Below are positions 28,424-37,711 of a DNA stretch of 64,000 nucleotides, one piece after another. Position 1 is the first letter of the stretch. Each line of letters opens with the position of its first letter. A model generated the notes under the pieces. The model searched no databases, was not told the origin of the DNA, and saw only the letters and a list, made by a program, of their open reading frames with translations. A program made the translations under genes and the position numbers. The stretch lies in the NCBI GenBank assembly GCA_034189165.1, contig JAXHVN010000011.1:65469-129468 (forward strand). The letters are read 5' to 3'. This stretch comes from JAASSS01 sp021767745 (GTDB taxonomy: Bacteria; Pseudomonadota; Gammaproteobacteria; UBA5335).

Positions 28424-28470
28424 CGGGGCATGGAGACATTCGCAGAACAAGATTCCTCAGGAGGTGTGCC

Positions 28471-29970
28471 ATGAGCAACCCGGAACCCATCGTCGATAGC
28501 GCGGCGGCCGCGAACGAGCCGATCACGCTCGCGCCGAAGTCGCTGCACTCGGACCAGAGCAATCCGCTGCTGCCGCTGCTGGAACGCCAGCGGCAGGCCT
28601 TCCTCGATCGGGGCATCTCCGATCACCGCCAGCGGGCAGAGATGCTGACCCGGCTCAACGAGGCGACCGCAGCCTACGCCGATGAGCTCATCCGGGCGGT
28701 CCAGGCGGACTTCGGCCATCGCTCGACGAACGAGACGATCGTTACCGAAGTGCTCGCCACGATGGCGGAGATCCGCCAGACCAAGGGCAAGATCAAGAAG
28801 TGGATGAAGCCCAAGCGGGCGGAGTTCAGCCTGGCCGGACTGCCCGGCAGCGGGCGGCTGGTCTATCAGCCCAAGGGTGTGGTCGGCATCATGGGCGCGT
28901 GGAACTACCCCGTGTTCCTGGTGCTCTCGCCGCTGGTCGGCGTGCTGGCGGCCGGCAACCACGCGATGATCAAGCCGCCCGATGTCACGCCGCGCACCTC
29001 GGATGTGCTTGCGGAGATGATCGGCAAGTACTTCGAACCCGAATACGTGACGGTGGTCACCGGCGAGGTGGACACGGCCATCGCCTTCTCCGAGCTGCCG
29101 TTCGATCACCTCATGTACACGGGCAACACCGAGGTCGGCCGCAAGATCATGATGGCGGCGGCGAAGAACCTGACGCCGGTGACACTCGAGATGGGCGGCA
29201 AGTCGCCCACGATCGTCGGCGAGGACTATCCCGTGGAGCAGGCGGCCAAGCGGATGCTGCTCGGCAAGTGCGTGAACTCCGGTCAGACGTGTATCGCACC
29301 GGACTACGTCATGGTGCCGAAGGGACAGGAGCAGGCGTTCGCCGACGCCTGGCAGGCGCTGGTGGCCAAGCGCTATCCGACACTGGTCGACAACGACGAT
29401 GTGACCTGGATCGTCAACGAGCGCCATTACCGGCGCATCAACGGGCTGATCGAGGATGCCAGGGCCAAGGGCGCGAACGTCCATCAGGTCAACGCGGCCA
29501 ACGAGCAAATCCCGGAGGGCCAGCGGATCATTCCGCCGACCGTCATCACCAACGTCAATGACGACATGAAGGTGATGCAGGAGGAGATCTTCGGCCCGGT
29601 ACTGCCGGTGATGGGCTACGACAGCCTGGACACCGCCATGCGCTACGTGAAGGAGCACCCGCGGCCGCTGGCGCTCTATTACTTCGACAACGATCGCAAG
29701 CGTGCCGACTATGTGATGAGCCAGACGATCTCCGGCGGCGCCACCGTGAACGACACGATGCTGCACATCGCCCATGAGAATCTGCCGTTCGGCGGCTCGG
29801 GCCCCAGTGGCCTCGGCGCCTATCACGGCTTCCATGGCTTCAAGGAGTTTTCCCACGTCAAGGGTGTGCTCTACCAGCGCAACTGGTTCTCGCCATCGCT
29901 GTTCATGGCCCGGCCTTATCCGAAGCGGGCGCAGAGCGTCCTGCGCCGTGCCATCAAGCTGCTCAGCTGA
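28471..29970 (+). CDS. calB: coniferyl-type aldehyde dehydrogenase
   Basis: A 499-residue class 3-like aldehyde dehydrogenase of the coniferyl-aldehyde dehydrogenase group, oxidising aromatic or medium-chain aldehydes with NAD(P). VVGIMGAWNYP is the cofactor-binding start, TGNTEVGRKIM follows, the general base Glu lies in LEMGGKSPTIV, and the nucleophilic Cys in NSGQTCIAPDYV. The C-terminus ends in a hydrophobic/basic region, as in membrane-associated members. AGGAGGT lies 5 bases before the ATG. It stands alone, ending at an intrinsic terminator. Related proteins also oxidise fatty aldehydes, so the aromatic substrate is only the family name. Confidence 0.88.
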   Translation: MSNPEPIVDSAAAANEPITLAPKSLHSDQSNPLLPLLERQRQAFLDRGISDHRQRAEMLTRLNEATAAYADELIRAVQADFGHRSTNETIVTEVLATMAEIRQTKGKIKKWMKPKRAEFSLAGLPGSGRLVYQPKGVVGIMGAWNYPVFLVLSPLVGVLAAGNHAMIKPPDVTPRTSDVLAEMIGKYFEPEYVTVVTGEVDTAIAFSELPFDHLMYTGNTEVGRKIMMAAAKNLTPVTLEMGGKSPTIVGEDYPVEQAAKRMLLGKCVNSGQTCIAPDYVMVPKGQEQAFADAWQALVAKRYPTLVDNDDVTWIVNERHYRRINGLIEDARAKGANVHQVNAANEQIPEGQRIIPPTVITNVNDDMKVMQEEIFGPVLPVMGYDSLDTAMRYVKEHPRPLALYYFDNDRKRADYVMSQTISGGATVNDTMLHIAHENLPFGGSGPSGLGAYHGFHGFKEFSHVKGVLYQRNWFSPSLFMARPYPKRAQSVLRRAIKLLS

Positions 29971-29996
29971 CAATTACCGCGTCAGCACCGACGAAC

Positions 29997-30026
29997 GACG
30001 CCGGCTACATGCCGGCGTCTTTTTTT
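29997..30026 (+). terminator. intrinsic terminator after the aldehyde dehydrogenase
   Basis: A perfect 9-base-pair stem GACGCCGGC/GCCGGCGTC with a TACAT loop is followed by seven T, 26 bases after the stop codon. It is a strong Rho-independent terminator and isolates the glycosyltransferase gene. Confidence 0.95.
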
Positions 30027-30174
30027 AGTGGTTGAATGCTGCGCAAGAACAAGAGCTACAATGCCCGGACTGGCCGTCAGAGCCGGGACCCAGAGGAACG
30101 CGCATGGATCTTGCTAGACACCCCCCATCGCCATCGTGATCGCTTGATGGCTTCCGCTCCAGGAGGTATCTGCC

Positions 30175-31440
30175 GTGGGAACTGCCGTTTTCTTCAACCT
30201 GCCCGGCGCGACAGGCCATATCAACCCCTCGCTAGGCATCGTCTCCGAGCTGATTCGCAGCGGCGAACGCGTGGTCTACTACGCGGGGCCTGACAGCCAC
30301 GACAAGCTGGCGGCTCTGGGCGCCGTGCCGCGACAGTATCAGCCACTGTTCGACTATCACCACGACTTCGCCATCGCCTCGGATCTGGTCGCGTTGTTCA
30401 CGCGTCTGTTCCAGATCAGCGAGGAGGCGACGATCGGCCTTGCCGCTCGCGTAGCCGCCGACAAGCCGGACTACATCATCTACGACTCGTGCACGCCCTG
30501 GGGCAAGCTGGTTGCACAACGATTGGGCGTGCCGTCGATCTACTTCGTCACGCACATCATCACCACACCCTGGATGCTGGCCTCGCGGCTGGTCTGGTCG
30601 CCGCGCCTGTGGCAGATGGCGGCAAGCTCCACCTCGCCTCGCTCGGTCCTGCGGGCGATGGGCGTCGGCATCGGCATTCGACGGCGGGTGATGGATCTGG
30701 TGGCGGGCCTCGGCCTGCCCTATCGCGGCTGGCGCACGCATCTGCACGAGATGTTCAACGGCGGGGATGATCTGAAGATCGCCGTGACCTCACCGGATTA
30801 CCAGCCCTACAGCAACCGCCTCGGTCACACCTACCGCTTCGTGGGTGCGTCCATTCCCGCGGCGCGGGACGACAACGACCTGACTTTCGATCGGGCACCA
30901 GGCCAGCGGCTGATCTACGTCTCGCTGGGCACGGTGCACAATCTCAACAACGGCTTCTACCAGCTGTGCATGCAGGTGCTGGGCAACGGACCGCACCGCG
31001 TGCTGATGTCGGTCGGCCAGAATACCGATATCGCCGACCTCGGCCCGATTCCGGCGAACTTCACGGTGCGCAACAACATGCCGCAGCTGGAGATCCTGAA
31101 GCAGGCCGACCTGTTCATCTCCCACGGCGGCATGAACAGCATCAACGAAAGTCTGTACTTCGGCGTACCGCTGGTAATGGTGCCGCAGCAGGTGGAGCAG
31201 GCCTTCAGCGCCTTCCGGATCGCGCAGTTCGGCGCCGGTCAGGTGATCATCCCGCGGCAGCTCACGGCCCAGCGTCTGCACCGGGCGGTCGAGGAAATCT
31301 TGGGCGAGTCGGCCTACAAGACGCGGGCCGCGAGCTTCGGCGCCACGCTGAACCAGGGCGGGCACCGGCGGGCCGCTCGGGAGATTCTGGCGCAGGTGCG
31401 GGACGAAGCCGTCGAGCCCCGCCAGGACATGGTGGCCTGA
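30175..31440 (+). CDS. UGT/MGT-like glycosyltransferase (GT1 fold)
   Basis: A 421-residue GT-B glycosyltransferase of the UDP-glucuronosyl/macrolide-glycosyltransferase type. The N-terminal FFNLPGATGHINPSLGI contains the catalytic His region, and the C-terminal donor site is HGGMNSINESLYFGVPLVMVPQQVEQ. The GTG start at 30175 is supported by AGGAGG 8 bases upstream and by the conserved first strand. Such enzymes glucosylate small hydrophobic acceptors such as macrolides, sterols or carotenoids. No acceptor-synthesis genes are adjacent, so the substrate is unknown. It is preceded by a terminator and has its own leader of about 150 bases. Confidence 0.87.
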   Translation: MGTAVFFNLPGATGHINPSLGIVSELIRSGERVVYYAGPDSHDKLAALGAVPRQYQPLFDYHHDFAIASDLVALFTRLFQISEEATIGLAARVAADKPDYIIYDSCTPWGKLVAQRLGVPSIYFVTHIITTPWMLASRLVWSPRLWQMAASSTSPRSVLRAMGVGIGIRRRVMDLVAGLGLPYRGWRTHLHEMFNGGDDLKIAVTSPDYQPYSNRLGHTYRFVGASIPAARDDNDLTFDRAPGQRLIYVSLGTVHNLNNGFYQLCMQVLGNGPHRVLMSVGQNTDIADLGPIPANFTVRNNMPQLEILKQADLFISHGGMNSINESLYFGVPLVMVPQQVEQAFSAFRIAQFGAGQVIIPRQLTAQRLHRAVEEILGESAYKTRAASFGATLNQGGHRRAAREILAQVRDEAVEPRQDMVA

Positions 31441-31466
31441 GCCAGCGCCACCGACAACGGACGTCA

Positions 31467-33515
31467 GTGCCTGCCAAGCTTCACAACCGACTCGCCGACA
31501 GCGCCAGTCCCTACCTGCGTCAGCACGCCGCCAACCCGGTGGCGTGGCAGCCATGGGATGCCGCGGCGCTCGAGGCGGCGCAGTCGCTGCAGCGGCCAAT
31601 CCTGCTGTCCATCGGCTATTCGACCTGTCACTGGTGCCACGTCATGGCACACGAGTCGTTCGAGGATCCGGCGACCGCCGCAGTCATGAACGCGCGCTTC
31701 GTGAACATCAAGGTGGATCGTGAACAGCGGCCCGACCTGGATCGCCTCTACCAGCAGCTGCACCAATTGATGCGCCACCGCGGCGGTGGCTGGCCGCTCA
31801 CCGCCTTCCTGCATCCGGACTCGCAGGTGCCCTTCCTGATCGGCACCTACTTCCCGCCCGAGCCACGCCACGGCCTGCCGGCGTTCAGCGACCTGCTGCA
31901 GCAGGTCGCCGATTTCCATGCCGAGCATGCCGAAGAAATCGCCGCCGAGAAGACCGCCGTCCAGGCGCTGCTGACCCGCATCGAACCGCAGCAGCAGGCA
32001 CTGCCGCAGCATGACCTCATCGCGCGGGCGCTCGCCGACTACCGGCTACAGGCGGATCGTAACCATGGCGGCCTGGCCGGTGCGCCCAAGTTCCCCCAGG
32101 CGCCGTTGCTGCGGGGGCTGTGGGCACTGCGGACGCATGATCGACAGAGTGCCGCGCTGGTGGCGGAGGCCCTTGCCGGCATGGTGCACGGCGGGCTGTT
32201 CGACCAGTTGGGCGGCGGCTTCTTTCGCTATGCCGTGGATGCCACCTGGACCATCCCTCACTTCGAGAAGATGCTCTACGACAACGCACAGCTCCTGCCG
32301 CTGCTGGCCGAGGCGGGGCAGGATGCGGCGCAGCAGGCAGCCTTCAGCCGCGCCGCCACCCTGACCGCTGCGTGGCTGGCGCGCGAGCTGTCCACCAGCG
32401 ACGGGGACTTCTTCGCCGCGCTGGATGCCGATACGCCGGCGGGAGAAGGCGCGTATTACGTCTGGACGCCGGCGCAAGTCGAGGCCGCCCTGCCTTCACC
32501 GGCAGCCACCGCCGCGATTCGTGCCTTCGGTCTGGACGGGCCGGCGAACTTCGAGGGGCGTTGGCACCTGACGTACCGGCAGGCGCTCGAGTCGCCACCG
32601 TCCGAAGCACTGGAGCAGGCACGACAGGCGCTGTTGCAGCGACGTCAGCAGCGTCCGGCGCCGGCCCGCGACGACAAAGTGCTCTGCAGCTGGAACGCCC
32701 TGACGATCACCGGCCTGACACATGCCGCCGCCCGGCTGCAGGCACCCGGCCTCGATGCACTCGCCGCCGGCGCCCATCGGGCCGTGCGCGCGCGTCTGTG
32801 GGACGGTGAGAAGCTGTCGGCGGGCTGGGCCTATGGCGAGTGCCAGCAGGAGCGCTTCCTGAACGACTACGCCTATTTGCTGGAAGCAACCCTCGCGCGC
32901 CTCGCGGCGCACTGGCAGGATGCCGACCTGCAGTTCGCGCTCGCCCTGGCTGACCAGCTGCTGGCGGACTTCGAGGACACCACTCGCGGCGGCTTCTTCC
33001 AGACGCCCGCCACGCACGAGCCGTTGCTGCACCGGGCCCGGCCCTTCGAGGACGAAGCGCTGCCCAGCGGCAACGGCATCGCCGCCATCGCGCTCTTGCA
33101 TCTGGGGCATCTGCTGGGAGAGAGCCGCTATCTGGACGCGGCGGAACGTACCCTCGCCGCCGCCGGTAGCGCCATGGAGGCCGCGCCGCTGGCGCATGCC
33201 ACACTGCTGCGGGCGCTCGATCACTTCCTGCGTCCGCCGCCGGTGGTGGTGGTACGGGTTGCGCCCTCAGAGGCAGCCCCCTGGCAGCGCGTGCTGACAG
33301 AACACGGCGCGCCGGGCTATCTCATCCCGCCGCAGGCCACGGCACTGCCGGGCGCCCTGGCCGCGCGCGCGCCGCGCCAGCATGCGGTTGCCTACCTGTG
33401 CCGCGGCCTGCACTGCGAAGCTCCGACCAGCACACCAGAAGCGCTCGCCGCGGCGCTGGCGGCGCCGGTAGGCGATCAGCCGGCCGGCAGCGCGGCACCG
33501 AACGCGTCGCGGTAG
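31467..33515 (+). CDS. thioredoxin-domain protein of the YyaL/DUF255 family
   Basis: A 682-residue protein with an N-terminal thioredoxin-like DUF255 domain (about residues 1-165, motif STCHWCHVM with a CxxC pair) followed by an alpha/alpha-barrel resembling N-acylglucosamine 2-epimerase or glycosidase folds (FFRYAVDATWTIPHFEKMLYDNAQLL). Function is not established; family members occur in bacteria and as SPATA20 in animals. The GTG at 31467 is the only start near the conserved LHNRLADSASPYLRQH segment, 26 bases after the glycosyltransferase stop. The 3' end overlaps the convergent kinase gene by 40 bases. Confidence 0.9.
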   Translation: MPAKLHNRLADSASPYLRQHAANPVAWQPWDAAALEAAQSLQRPILLSIGYSTCHWCHVMAHESFEDPATAAVMNARFVNIKVDREQRPDLDRLYQQLHQLMRHRGGGWPLTAFLHPDSQVPFLIGTYFPPEPRHGLPAFSDLLQQVADFHAEHAEEIAAEKTAVQALLTRIEPQQQALPQHDLIARALADYRLQADRNHGGLAGAPKFPQAPLLRGLWALRTHDRQSAALVAEALAGMVHGGLFDQLGGGFFRYAVDATWTIPHFEKMLYDNAQLLPLLAEAGQDAAQQAAFSRAATLTAAWLARELSTSDGDFFAALDADTPAGEGAYYVWTPAQVEAALPSPAATAAIRAFGLDGPANFEGRWHLTYRQALESPPSEALEQARQALLQRRQQRPAPARDDKVLCSWNALTITGLTHAAARLQAPGLDALAAGAHRAVRARLWDGEKLSAGWAYGECQQERFLNDYAYLLEATLARLAAHWQDADLQFALALADQLLADFEDTTRGGFFQTPATHEPLLHRARPFEDEALPSGNGIAAIALLHLGHLLGESRYLDAAERTLAAAGSAMEAAPLAHATLLRALDHFLRPPPVVVVRVAPSEAAPWQRVLTEHGAPGYLIPPQATALPGALAARAPRQHAVAYLCRGLHCEAPTSTPEALAAALAAPVGDQPAGSAAPNASR

Positions 33516-34414
33516 CGGCGGTCAATCTCGGCGAAGGTGAAGCGGTGATTCTGCGTTCCGTGCACCGCGACCTTCAGACTGCCCAGCAGCGACGCTAGCC
33601 GGCCGGTGGTCGGCCAGTCATACCCCTGTTCGAGTCCGAACAGCAGTCCCGCCCGATAGGCATCACCACACCCCGTCGGATCCGCCACCCGCACCGGCGG
33701 CACCGGCGGGATCTCATGGCGAGCCCCCCCGGCGAGGATCTGCGAGCCCTTGCCGCCGTGCGTGATCACCAGGGCCTCGACCTCTCCCGCCAGCCTCTCG
33801 AGCGACCAGCCGGTACGTTCCTGCATCACCGCCGCCTCATACTCGTTCAGCGCCAGCCAGCTGGACTGCTGCACCAGCTGCCGCAGCGCCTCGCCGTCGA
33901 ACATCGGCAGCCCCTGCCCGGGATCGAACAGGAACGGGATGCCGGCCTCGGCGAACTGGCGCGCGTGCGCCAGCATGCCCTCACGACCATCCGGCGCGAT
34001 GACGCCGCGGGCGATGCCCTCGCGTGGTACCTCGTTGAGGTGAGCGAAGTTCATGGCACCGGGATGAAAGGCAGTGATCTGATTGTCGTCGATGTCAGTG
34101 GTGATATAGGCCTGTGCGGTGAAGGCATCCTCGATGGTCCGCACGTAGCGCGTGTCGATCTGCTGCTCGGCCAACCAACGCGCGTAGGGCGCGAAGTCGT
34201 GGCCGACGGTGCCCATCGGCACACCGTGCCCGCCCAGCAGCTGCAGATTGTAGGCGATGTTGCCGGCGCAGCCGCCGAACTCCCGGCGCAGCTCGGGCAC
34301 GAGGAAGGCCACGTTCAGCATGTGGACCTTCTCGGGGAGGACATGGTCGCGGAAGCGTTCGGGGAACACCATGATGGTGTCGTAGGCGAAGCTGCCGCAG
34401 ATCAGGGCCGTCAT
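33476..34414 (-). CDS. PfkB-family carbohydrate/adenosine kinase
   Basis: A 312-residue ribokinase-fold kinase. The N-terminal GSFAYDTIMVF and EFGGCAGNIAYNLQLLG form the substrate side, and DPTGCGDAYRAG carries the catalytic Asp and anion hole. Its close resemblance to bacterial 'carbohydrate kinase family' proteins suggests adenosine or a similar nucleoside as substrate, but ribose or fructose phosphate kinases share the motifs. The ATG overlaps the gcvPB stop, so it is the last gene of the ubi-gcv unit. Its 3' end runs 40 bases into the convergent YyaL-type gene. Confidence 0.88.
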   Translation of the reverse strand: MTALICGSFAYDTIMVFPERFRDHVLPEKVHMLNVAFLVPELRREFGGCAGNIAYNLQLLGGHGVPMGTVGHDFAPYARWLAEQQIDTRYVRTIEDAFTAQAYITTDIDDNQITAFHPGAMNFAHLNEVPREGIARGVIAPDGREGMLAHARQFAEAGIPFLFDPGQGLPMFDGEALRQLVQQSSWLALNEYEAAVMQERTGWSLERLAGEVEALVITHGGKGSQILAGGARHEIPPVPPVRVADPTGCGDAYRAGLLFGLEQGYDWPTTGRLASLLGSLKVAVHGTQNHRFTFAEIDRRYRDAFGAALPAG

Positions 34415-35922
34415 GCATCATCCTCGGTCGTGGGGTCTGCTGGTAACGGCCGATGGCGCAGGTCCAGCGTGCGCGCCGCCCGCACCTCGTCCAGCCGGCG
34501 CACCGGCAGCTGTTCCGGCGCCGCCTGCAGGCGCGCGAGATCCGACTGCGCCAGGGCCAGCAGCGCCTGCATCGCCTCGATGAAGCCGTCCAGCGTCTGC
34601 CTGTCCTCCGTCTCGGTCGGCTCGATGAGCAGGCATTCCGGCACCAGCAGGGGGAAGTAGATCGTCGGCGCATGGATGCCAAAGTCGAGCAGGCCCTTGG
34701 CAAAGTCGGTGGCCGTGGCGCCAGTCTGCTTGTGCAGCGCGCTCAGGGTCAGCAGGAATTCATGCGTCGCCCGGCGCCTCGGCAGCGCCGGCTGAAAGCC
34801 GACCTCCTGCAACCGCGCCAGCAGATAGTTCGCGTTCAGGGTGGCGTAGTCGGCAACCCGGCCCATGCCCTCGCGGCCAAGCAGCCGGGCGTAGATATAG
34901 GCCCGCAGCAGCACTCCCGTGTTGCCCATGAAGGTGGACAGCCGGCCGATGCTGGCCGGCAGATCGTCCTCCCCGGCCAGCCGATAGCCCGCAGCCGCCT
35001 CGATGACGTGCGGCACCGGCAGGAAGGGTCGCAGACGCTCGGCGACGCCGACCGCGCCGGCGCCCGGCCCGCCGCCACCATGCGGCGTGGAGAAGGTCTT
35101 GTGCAGGTTCAGGTGCAGGACATCGAAGCCCATGTCGCCCGGGCGCACCTTGCCGAGGATGGCGTTGAGATTCGCCCCATCGTAATAGAGCAGCCCGCCC
35201 GCCTCGTGCACCAGCCGGGCGATCCGCTCGATCTGCCGCTCGAACACCCCGAGTGTAGACGGGTTGGTCAGCATGATCGCCGCCGTCTGCGGACCGAGCG
35301 CCGCAGCCAGCGCCGCGAGATCGACATCGCCGTCGGCGCCGGTCGGAATCTCGCGTACCCGATAGCCACACATCACCGCCGTGGCGGGGTTGGTGCCATG
35401 GGCGGCATCCGGCACCAGCACCTCGACCCGCTCGGTGTCGCCGCGCGCCTGGTGGTAGGCGCGGATCATCGCCATGCCGGCGAACTCGCCCTGGGCCCCG
35501 GCCATCGGCGTCAGGCTCACCGCCGCCATGCCGGTAACCGCCGCCAGCAGCTCCTGCAGCTCGAACAGGGTCTGCAGCAGACCCTGCATCGAACTCGCCG
35601 GCGCCAGCGGATGCAGCTCGGCGAATCCCGGCAGCTGCGCCAGCGCGTTCGCCGCCCGCGGGTTGTACTTCATCGTGCACGAACCGAGCGGATAAAAGTG
35701 CGTGTCGATGCTGAAGTTGCGCTGCGACAGACGGGTGTAGTGGCGCACCACCTGCAGCTCGGAGACCGCCGGCAGCGCGGGCACATCCTCGCGCAACGCC
35801 GCGGCGAGGTCGGCCGTGTCGCCGGTCCGCTCGGGCCGCTGCGGCCACTGCGAGCGCGCCTGGCGCCCGGGGGCGCCGAGCTCGAAAATCAGCGGCTCGC
35901 CCGCCTGCCGCGCCACGCTCAT
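34411..35922 (-). CDS. gcvPB: glycine dehydrogenase (decarboxylating) subunit 2
   Basis: A 503-residue C-terminal-type subunit of the P-protein, which decarboxylates glycine and transfers the aminomethyl group to the lipoyl arm of GcvH. The PLP-binding lysine is Lys275 in NLHKTFSTPHGGGGPG; FYPLGSCTMKYNP and DGANLNAILG are also diagnostic. The ATG at 35922 overlaps the gcvPA stop; the open frame upstream of it lies within gcvPA and is not coding. The two-subunit arrangement is natural in many bacteria rather than a broken single gene. Confidence 0.97.
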   Translation of the reverse strand: MSVARQAGEPLIFELGAPGRQARSQWPQRPERTGDTADLAAALREDVPALPAVSELQVVRHYTRLSQRNFSIDTHFYPLGSCTMKYNPRAANALAQLPGFAELHPLAPASSMQGLLQTLFELQELLAAVTGMAAVSLTPMAGAQGEFAGMAMIRAYHQARGDTERVEVLVPDAAHGTNPATAVMCGYRVREIPTGADGDVDLAALAAALGPQTAAIMLTNPSTLGVFERQIERIARLVHEAGGLLYYDGANLNAILGKVRPGDMGFDVLHLNLHKTFSTPHGGGGPGAGAVGVAERLRPFLPVPHVIEAAAGYRLAGEDDLPASIGRLSTFMGNTGVLLRAYIYARLLGREGMGRVADYATLNANYLLARLQEVGFQPALPRRRATHEFLLTLSALHKQTGATATDFAKGLLDFGIHAPTIYFPLLVPECLLIEPTETEDRQTLDGFIEAMQALLALAQSDLARLQAAPEQLPVRRLDEVRAARTLDLRHRPLPADPTTEDDA

Positions 35923-37271
35923 GCCAGCGCCTCGCGCAGGGCCGTGCGATAGCGGGCAAGATCCTCCGCCTCGCGCTGCTCGGTGGTGCAGGCGAGCAGC
36001 GTCGGGCCGAGCTCGGGGTACCACGCATCCAGCACCACCCCCCCCAGCACGCCGGCGGCCAGCATGCCGTCGCGTACCATCGCCGCCGGCTGTGGCAACG
36101 CCAGCGCAGCCTCGTGGAAGTGCGGCCCGGTGAACCGCGGTCGAACGCCCTCGGGCGCCAGCAGATCCAGCAGCTCGCGCAGTCGTGCATGACTGGCCAC
36201 GGCCACGCGGCGCAGACCCTCGCCGCCCATCAGCGCCAGGTAGATCGTCGCCGCGGTCACCATCAGGCCCTGGTTGGTACAGATGTTGGAGGTGGCCCGG
36301 CCGCGGCGAATGTGCTGTTCGCGCGGCTGCAGCGTCAGCGTGTAGCCGACCCGGCCCTCCAGATCGCGGGTGCGCCCCACGATGCGCCCTGGCATCTGCC
36401 GCACATGCGCCTGCCGCGCCGCCATGAAGCCGAAATAGGGGCCGCCGGCAGCGAGGGGCACGCCAAGCGGCTGGCCCTCGCCGACGACGATGTCAGCCCC
36501 CGGGCCGCTACCCCAGCGGCCGGGCGGCTGCAACAACGCCATGGCGATCGGATTGACTGCCGCAATCGTCAGTGCCTGCCGTTCCTGCGCCCAGTCGACC
36601 AGCGCATCGACCGGCTCGATCACCCCGAACACGTTCGGCTGCGGCACGACCAGTGCGGCGATGGGCGTGGCATCGAGCGCCGCCAGCGCTGCGAGGTCGA
36701 CCTGCCCGGTCTGCCGGTCGTAATCGACCTCGACCAGCTCGATCTGTTGTGGCGCCGTCAGCGTGCGCACAGCCTGCCGATAGTGCGGGTGCAGACTGCG
36801 CGGCAGCAGCACGCATCCGGGCCGGCGCGCCAGCCGCACGGCCATCAGCACCGCCTCGGCCAGCGCAGAGGCGCCGTCGTAGAGGGAGGCGTTGGCGACT
36901 TCCATGTCCAGCAACGTGGTCAGCATGGACTGGAACTCGTAGATCACCTGCAACGTGCCCTGGCTCGCCTCGGCCTGATAGGGGGTGTAGGCACTGTAGA
37001 ACTCGCCCCGCGTGGCGATCTGCCAAACCGCCGCCGGCACGTGGTGATCGTAGGCACCGGCACCGGCGAAGCACACGGGCAGCTCGTTCCGGCCCGCCCG
37101 CGCCCGCAGCAGGCGCGTGACGCCCGCCTCGTTCAGCCCGGGCGGCACCGCGTCGAGCGGCGGCGCCCGCAGCGTCGCCGGCACCTCGTCGAACAGCGCT
37201 TCGATCGAGTCCACGCCGATCGCCGCCAGCATGGCGGCCGTGTCGGCCTCGGTGTGCGGGATGAACGGCAT
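35919..37271 (-). CDS. gcvPA: glycine dehydrogenase (decarboxylating) subunit 1
   Basis: A 450-residue N-terminal-type subunit of glycine decarboxylase, forming the heterotetramer with GcvPB. The start MPFIPHTEADTAAMLAAIG, the YTPYQAEASQGTLQ segment and TSNICTNQGLM are characteristic. It lacks the PLP lysine, which is in subunit 2. It starts 2 bases after gcvH and overlaps gcvPB by ATGA, indicating equimolar translation of the complex. Length is normal for the family. Confidence 0.97.
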   Translation of the reverse strand: MPFIPHTEADTAAMLAAIGVDSIEALFDEVPATLRAPPLDAVPPGLNEAGVTRLLRARAGRNELPVCFAGAGAYDHHVPAAVWQIATRGEFYSAYTPYQAEASQGTLQVIYEFQSMLTTLLDMEVANASLYDGASALAEAVLMAVRLARRPGCVLLPRSLHPHYRQAVRTLTAPQQIELVEVDYDRQTGQVDLAALAALDATPIAALVVPQPNVFGVIEPVDALVDWAQERQALTIAAVNPIAMALLQPPGRWGSGPGADIVVGEGQPLGVPLAAGGPYFGFMAARQAHVRQMPGRIVGRTRDLEGRVGYTLTLQPREQHIRRGRATSNICTNQGLMVTAATIYLALMGGEGLRRVAVASHARLRELLDLLAPEGVRPRFTGPHFHEAALALPQPAAMVRDGMLAAGVLGGVVLDAWYPELGPTLLACTTEQREAEDLARYRTALREALA

Positions 37272-37273
37272 GC

Positions 37274-37660
37274 TCAGTCGGCGAGGCTGGCGCGGTAGCC
37301 CTCGGCGTCGAGCAGGCGCTCCAGCTCCGCCGTATCGTTCGGCTGCAGGCGGAAGATCCAGCCCTCGCCGTAGGGCGACTCGTTCAGCCGCTCGGGAGCA
37401 TCGCCCAGCGCCTCGTTGACCTCGACCACCTCACCGGCGAGCGGCGCGTAGATGTCGGAGGCGGCCTTCACCGATTCCACCGTGGCGCACGGATCGGCCG
37501 CGGCGACCTGCGCGCCGACGGTCGGCAGCTCCACGAAGACGACGTCCCCGAGCGCCTCCTGGGCGTGATCGGTGATGCCGACCGTGACCGCGCCATCCTC
37601 GTCCTGCCGCGCCCACTCATGCGTGCGGGCATAGCGTAGCGATGCGGGCATCTCGCTCAT
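37274..37660 (-). CDS. gcvH: glycine cleavage system H protein
   Basis: A 128-residue lipoyl carrier protein that shuttles the aminomethyl intermediate among the P, T and L proteins. The lipoylated lysine is Lys65 in VESVKAASD. The start MSEMPASLRYARTHEW at 37660 is preferred to a start five codons earlier because it matches family N-termini. It lies between gcvT (51 bases upstream) and gcvPA (2 bases downstream). Confidence 0.97.
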   Translation of the reverse strand: MSEMPASLRYARTHEWARQDEDGAVTVGITDHAQEALGDVVFVELPTVGAQVAAADPCATVESVKAASDIYAPLAGEVVEVNEALGDAPERLNESPYGEGWIFRLQPNDTAELERLLDAEGYRASLAD

Positions 37661-37711
37661 GAAGATTCCTTGCACTGACTGCCCCGCGACGGGGCGTGGA
37701 TCATGGGTTTC

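Noticed and set aside
28189..29973. 594-codon open frame on the minus strand opposite the aldehyde dehydrogenase
   Set aside because: The plus-strand frame has full enzyme motifs and a strong ribosome site; the antisense translation is His/Arg/Gln-rich without recognisable domains.
34411..37271. Frameshifted single-chain glycine decarboxylase (gcvP)
   Set aside because: Each half has its own start and family-specific N-terminus, and the overlap is a clean ATGA; this is the known two-subunit form.
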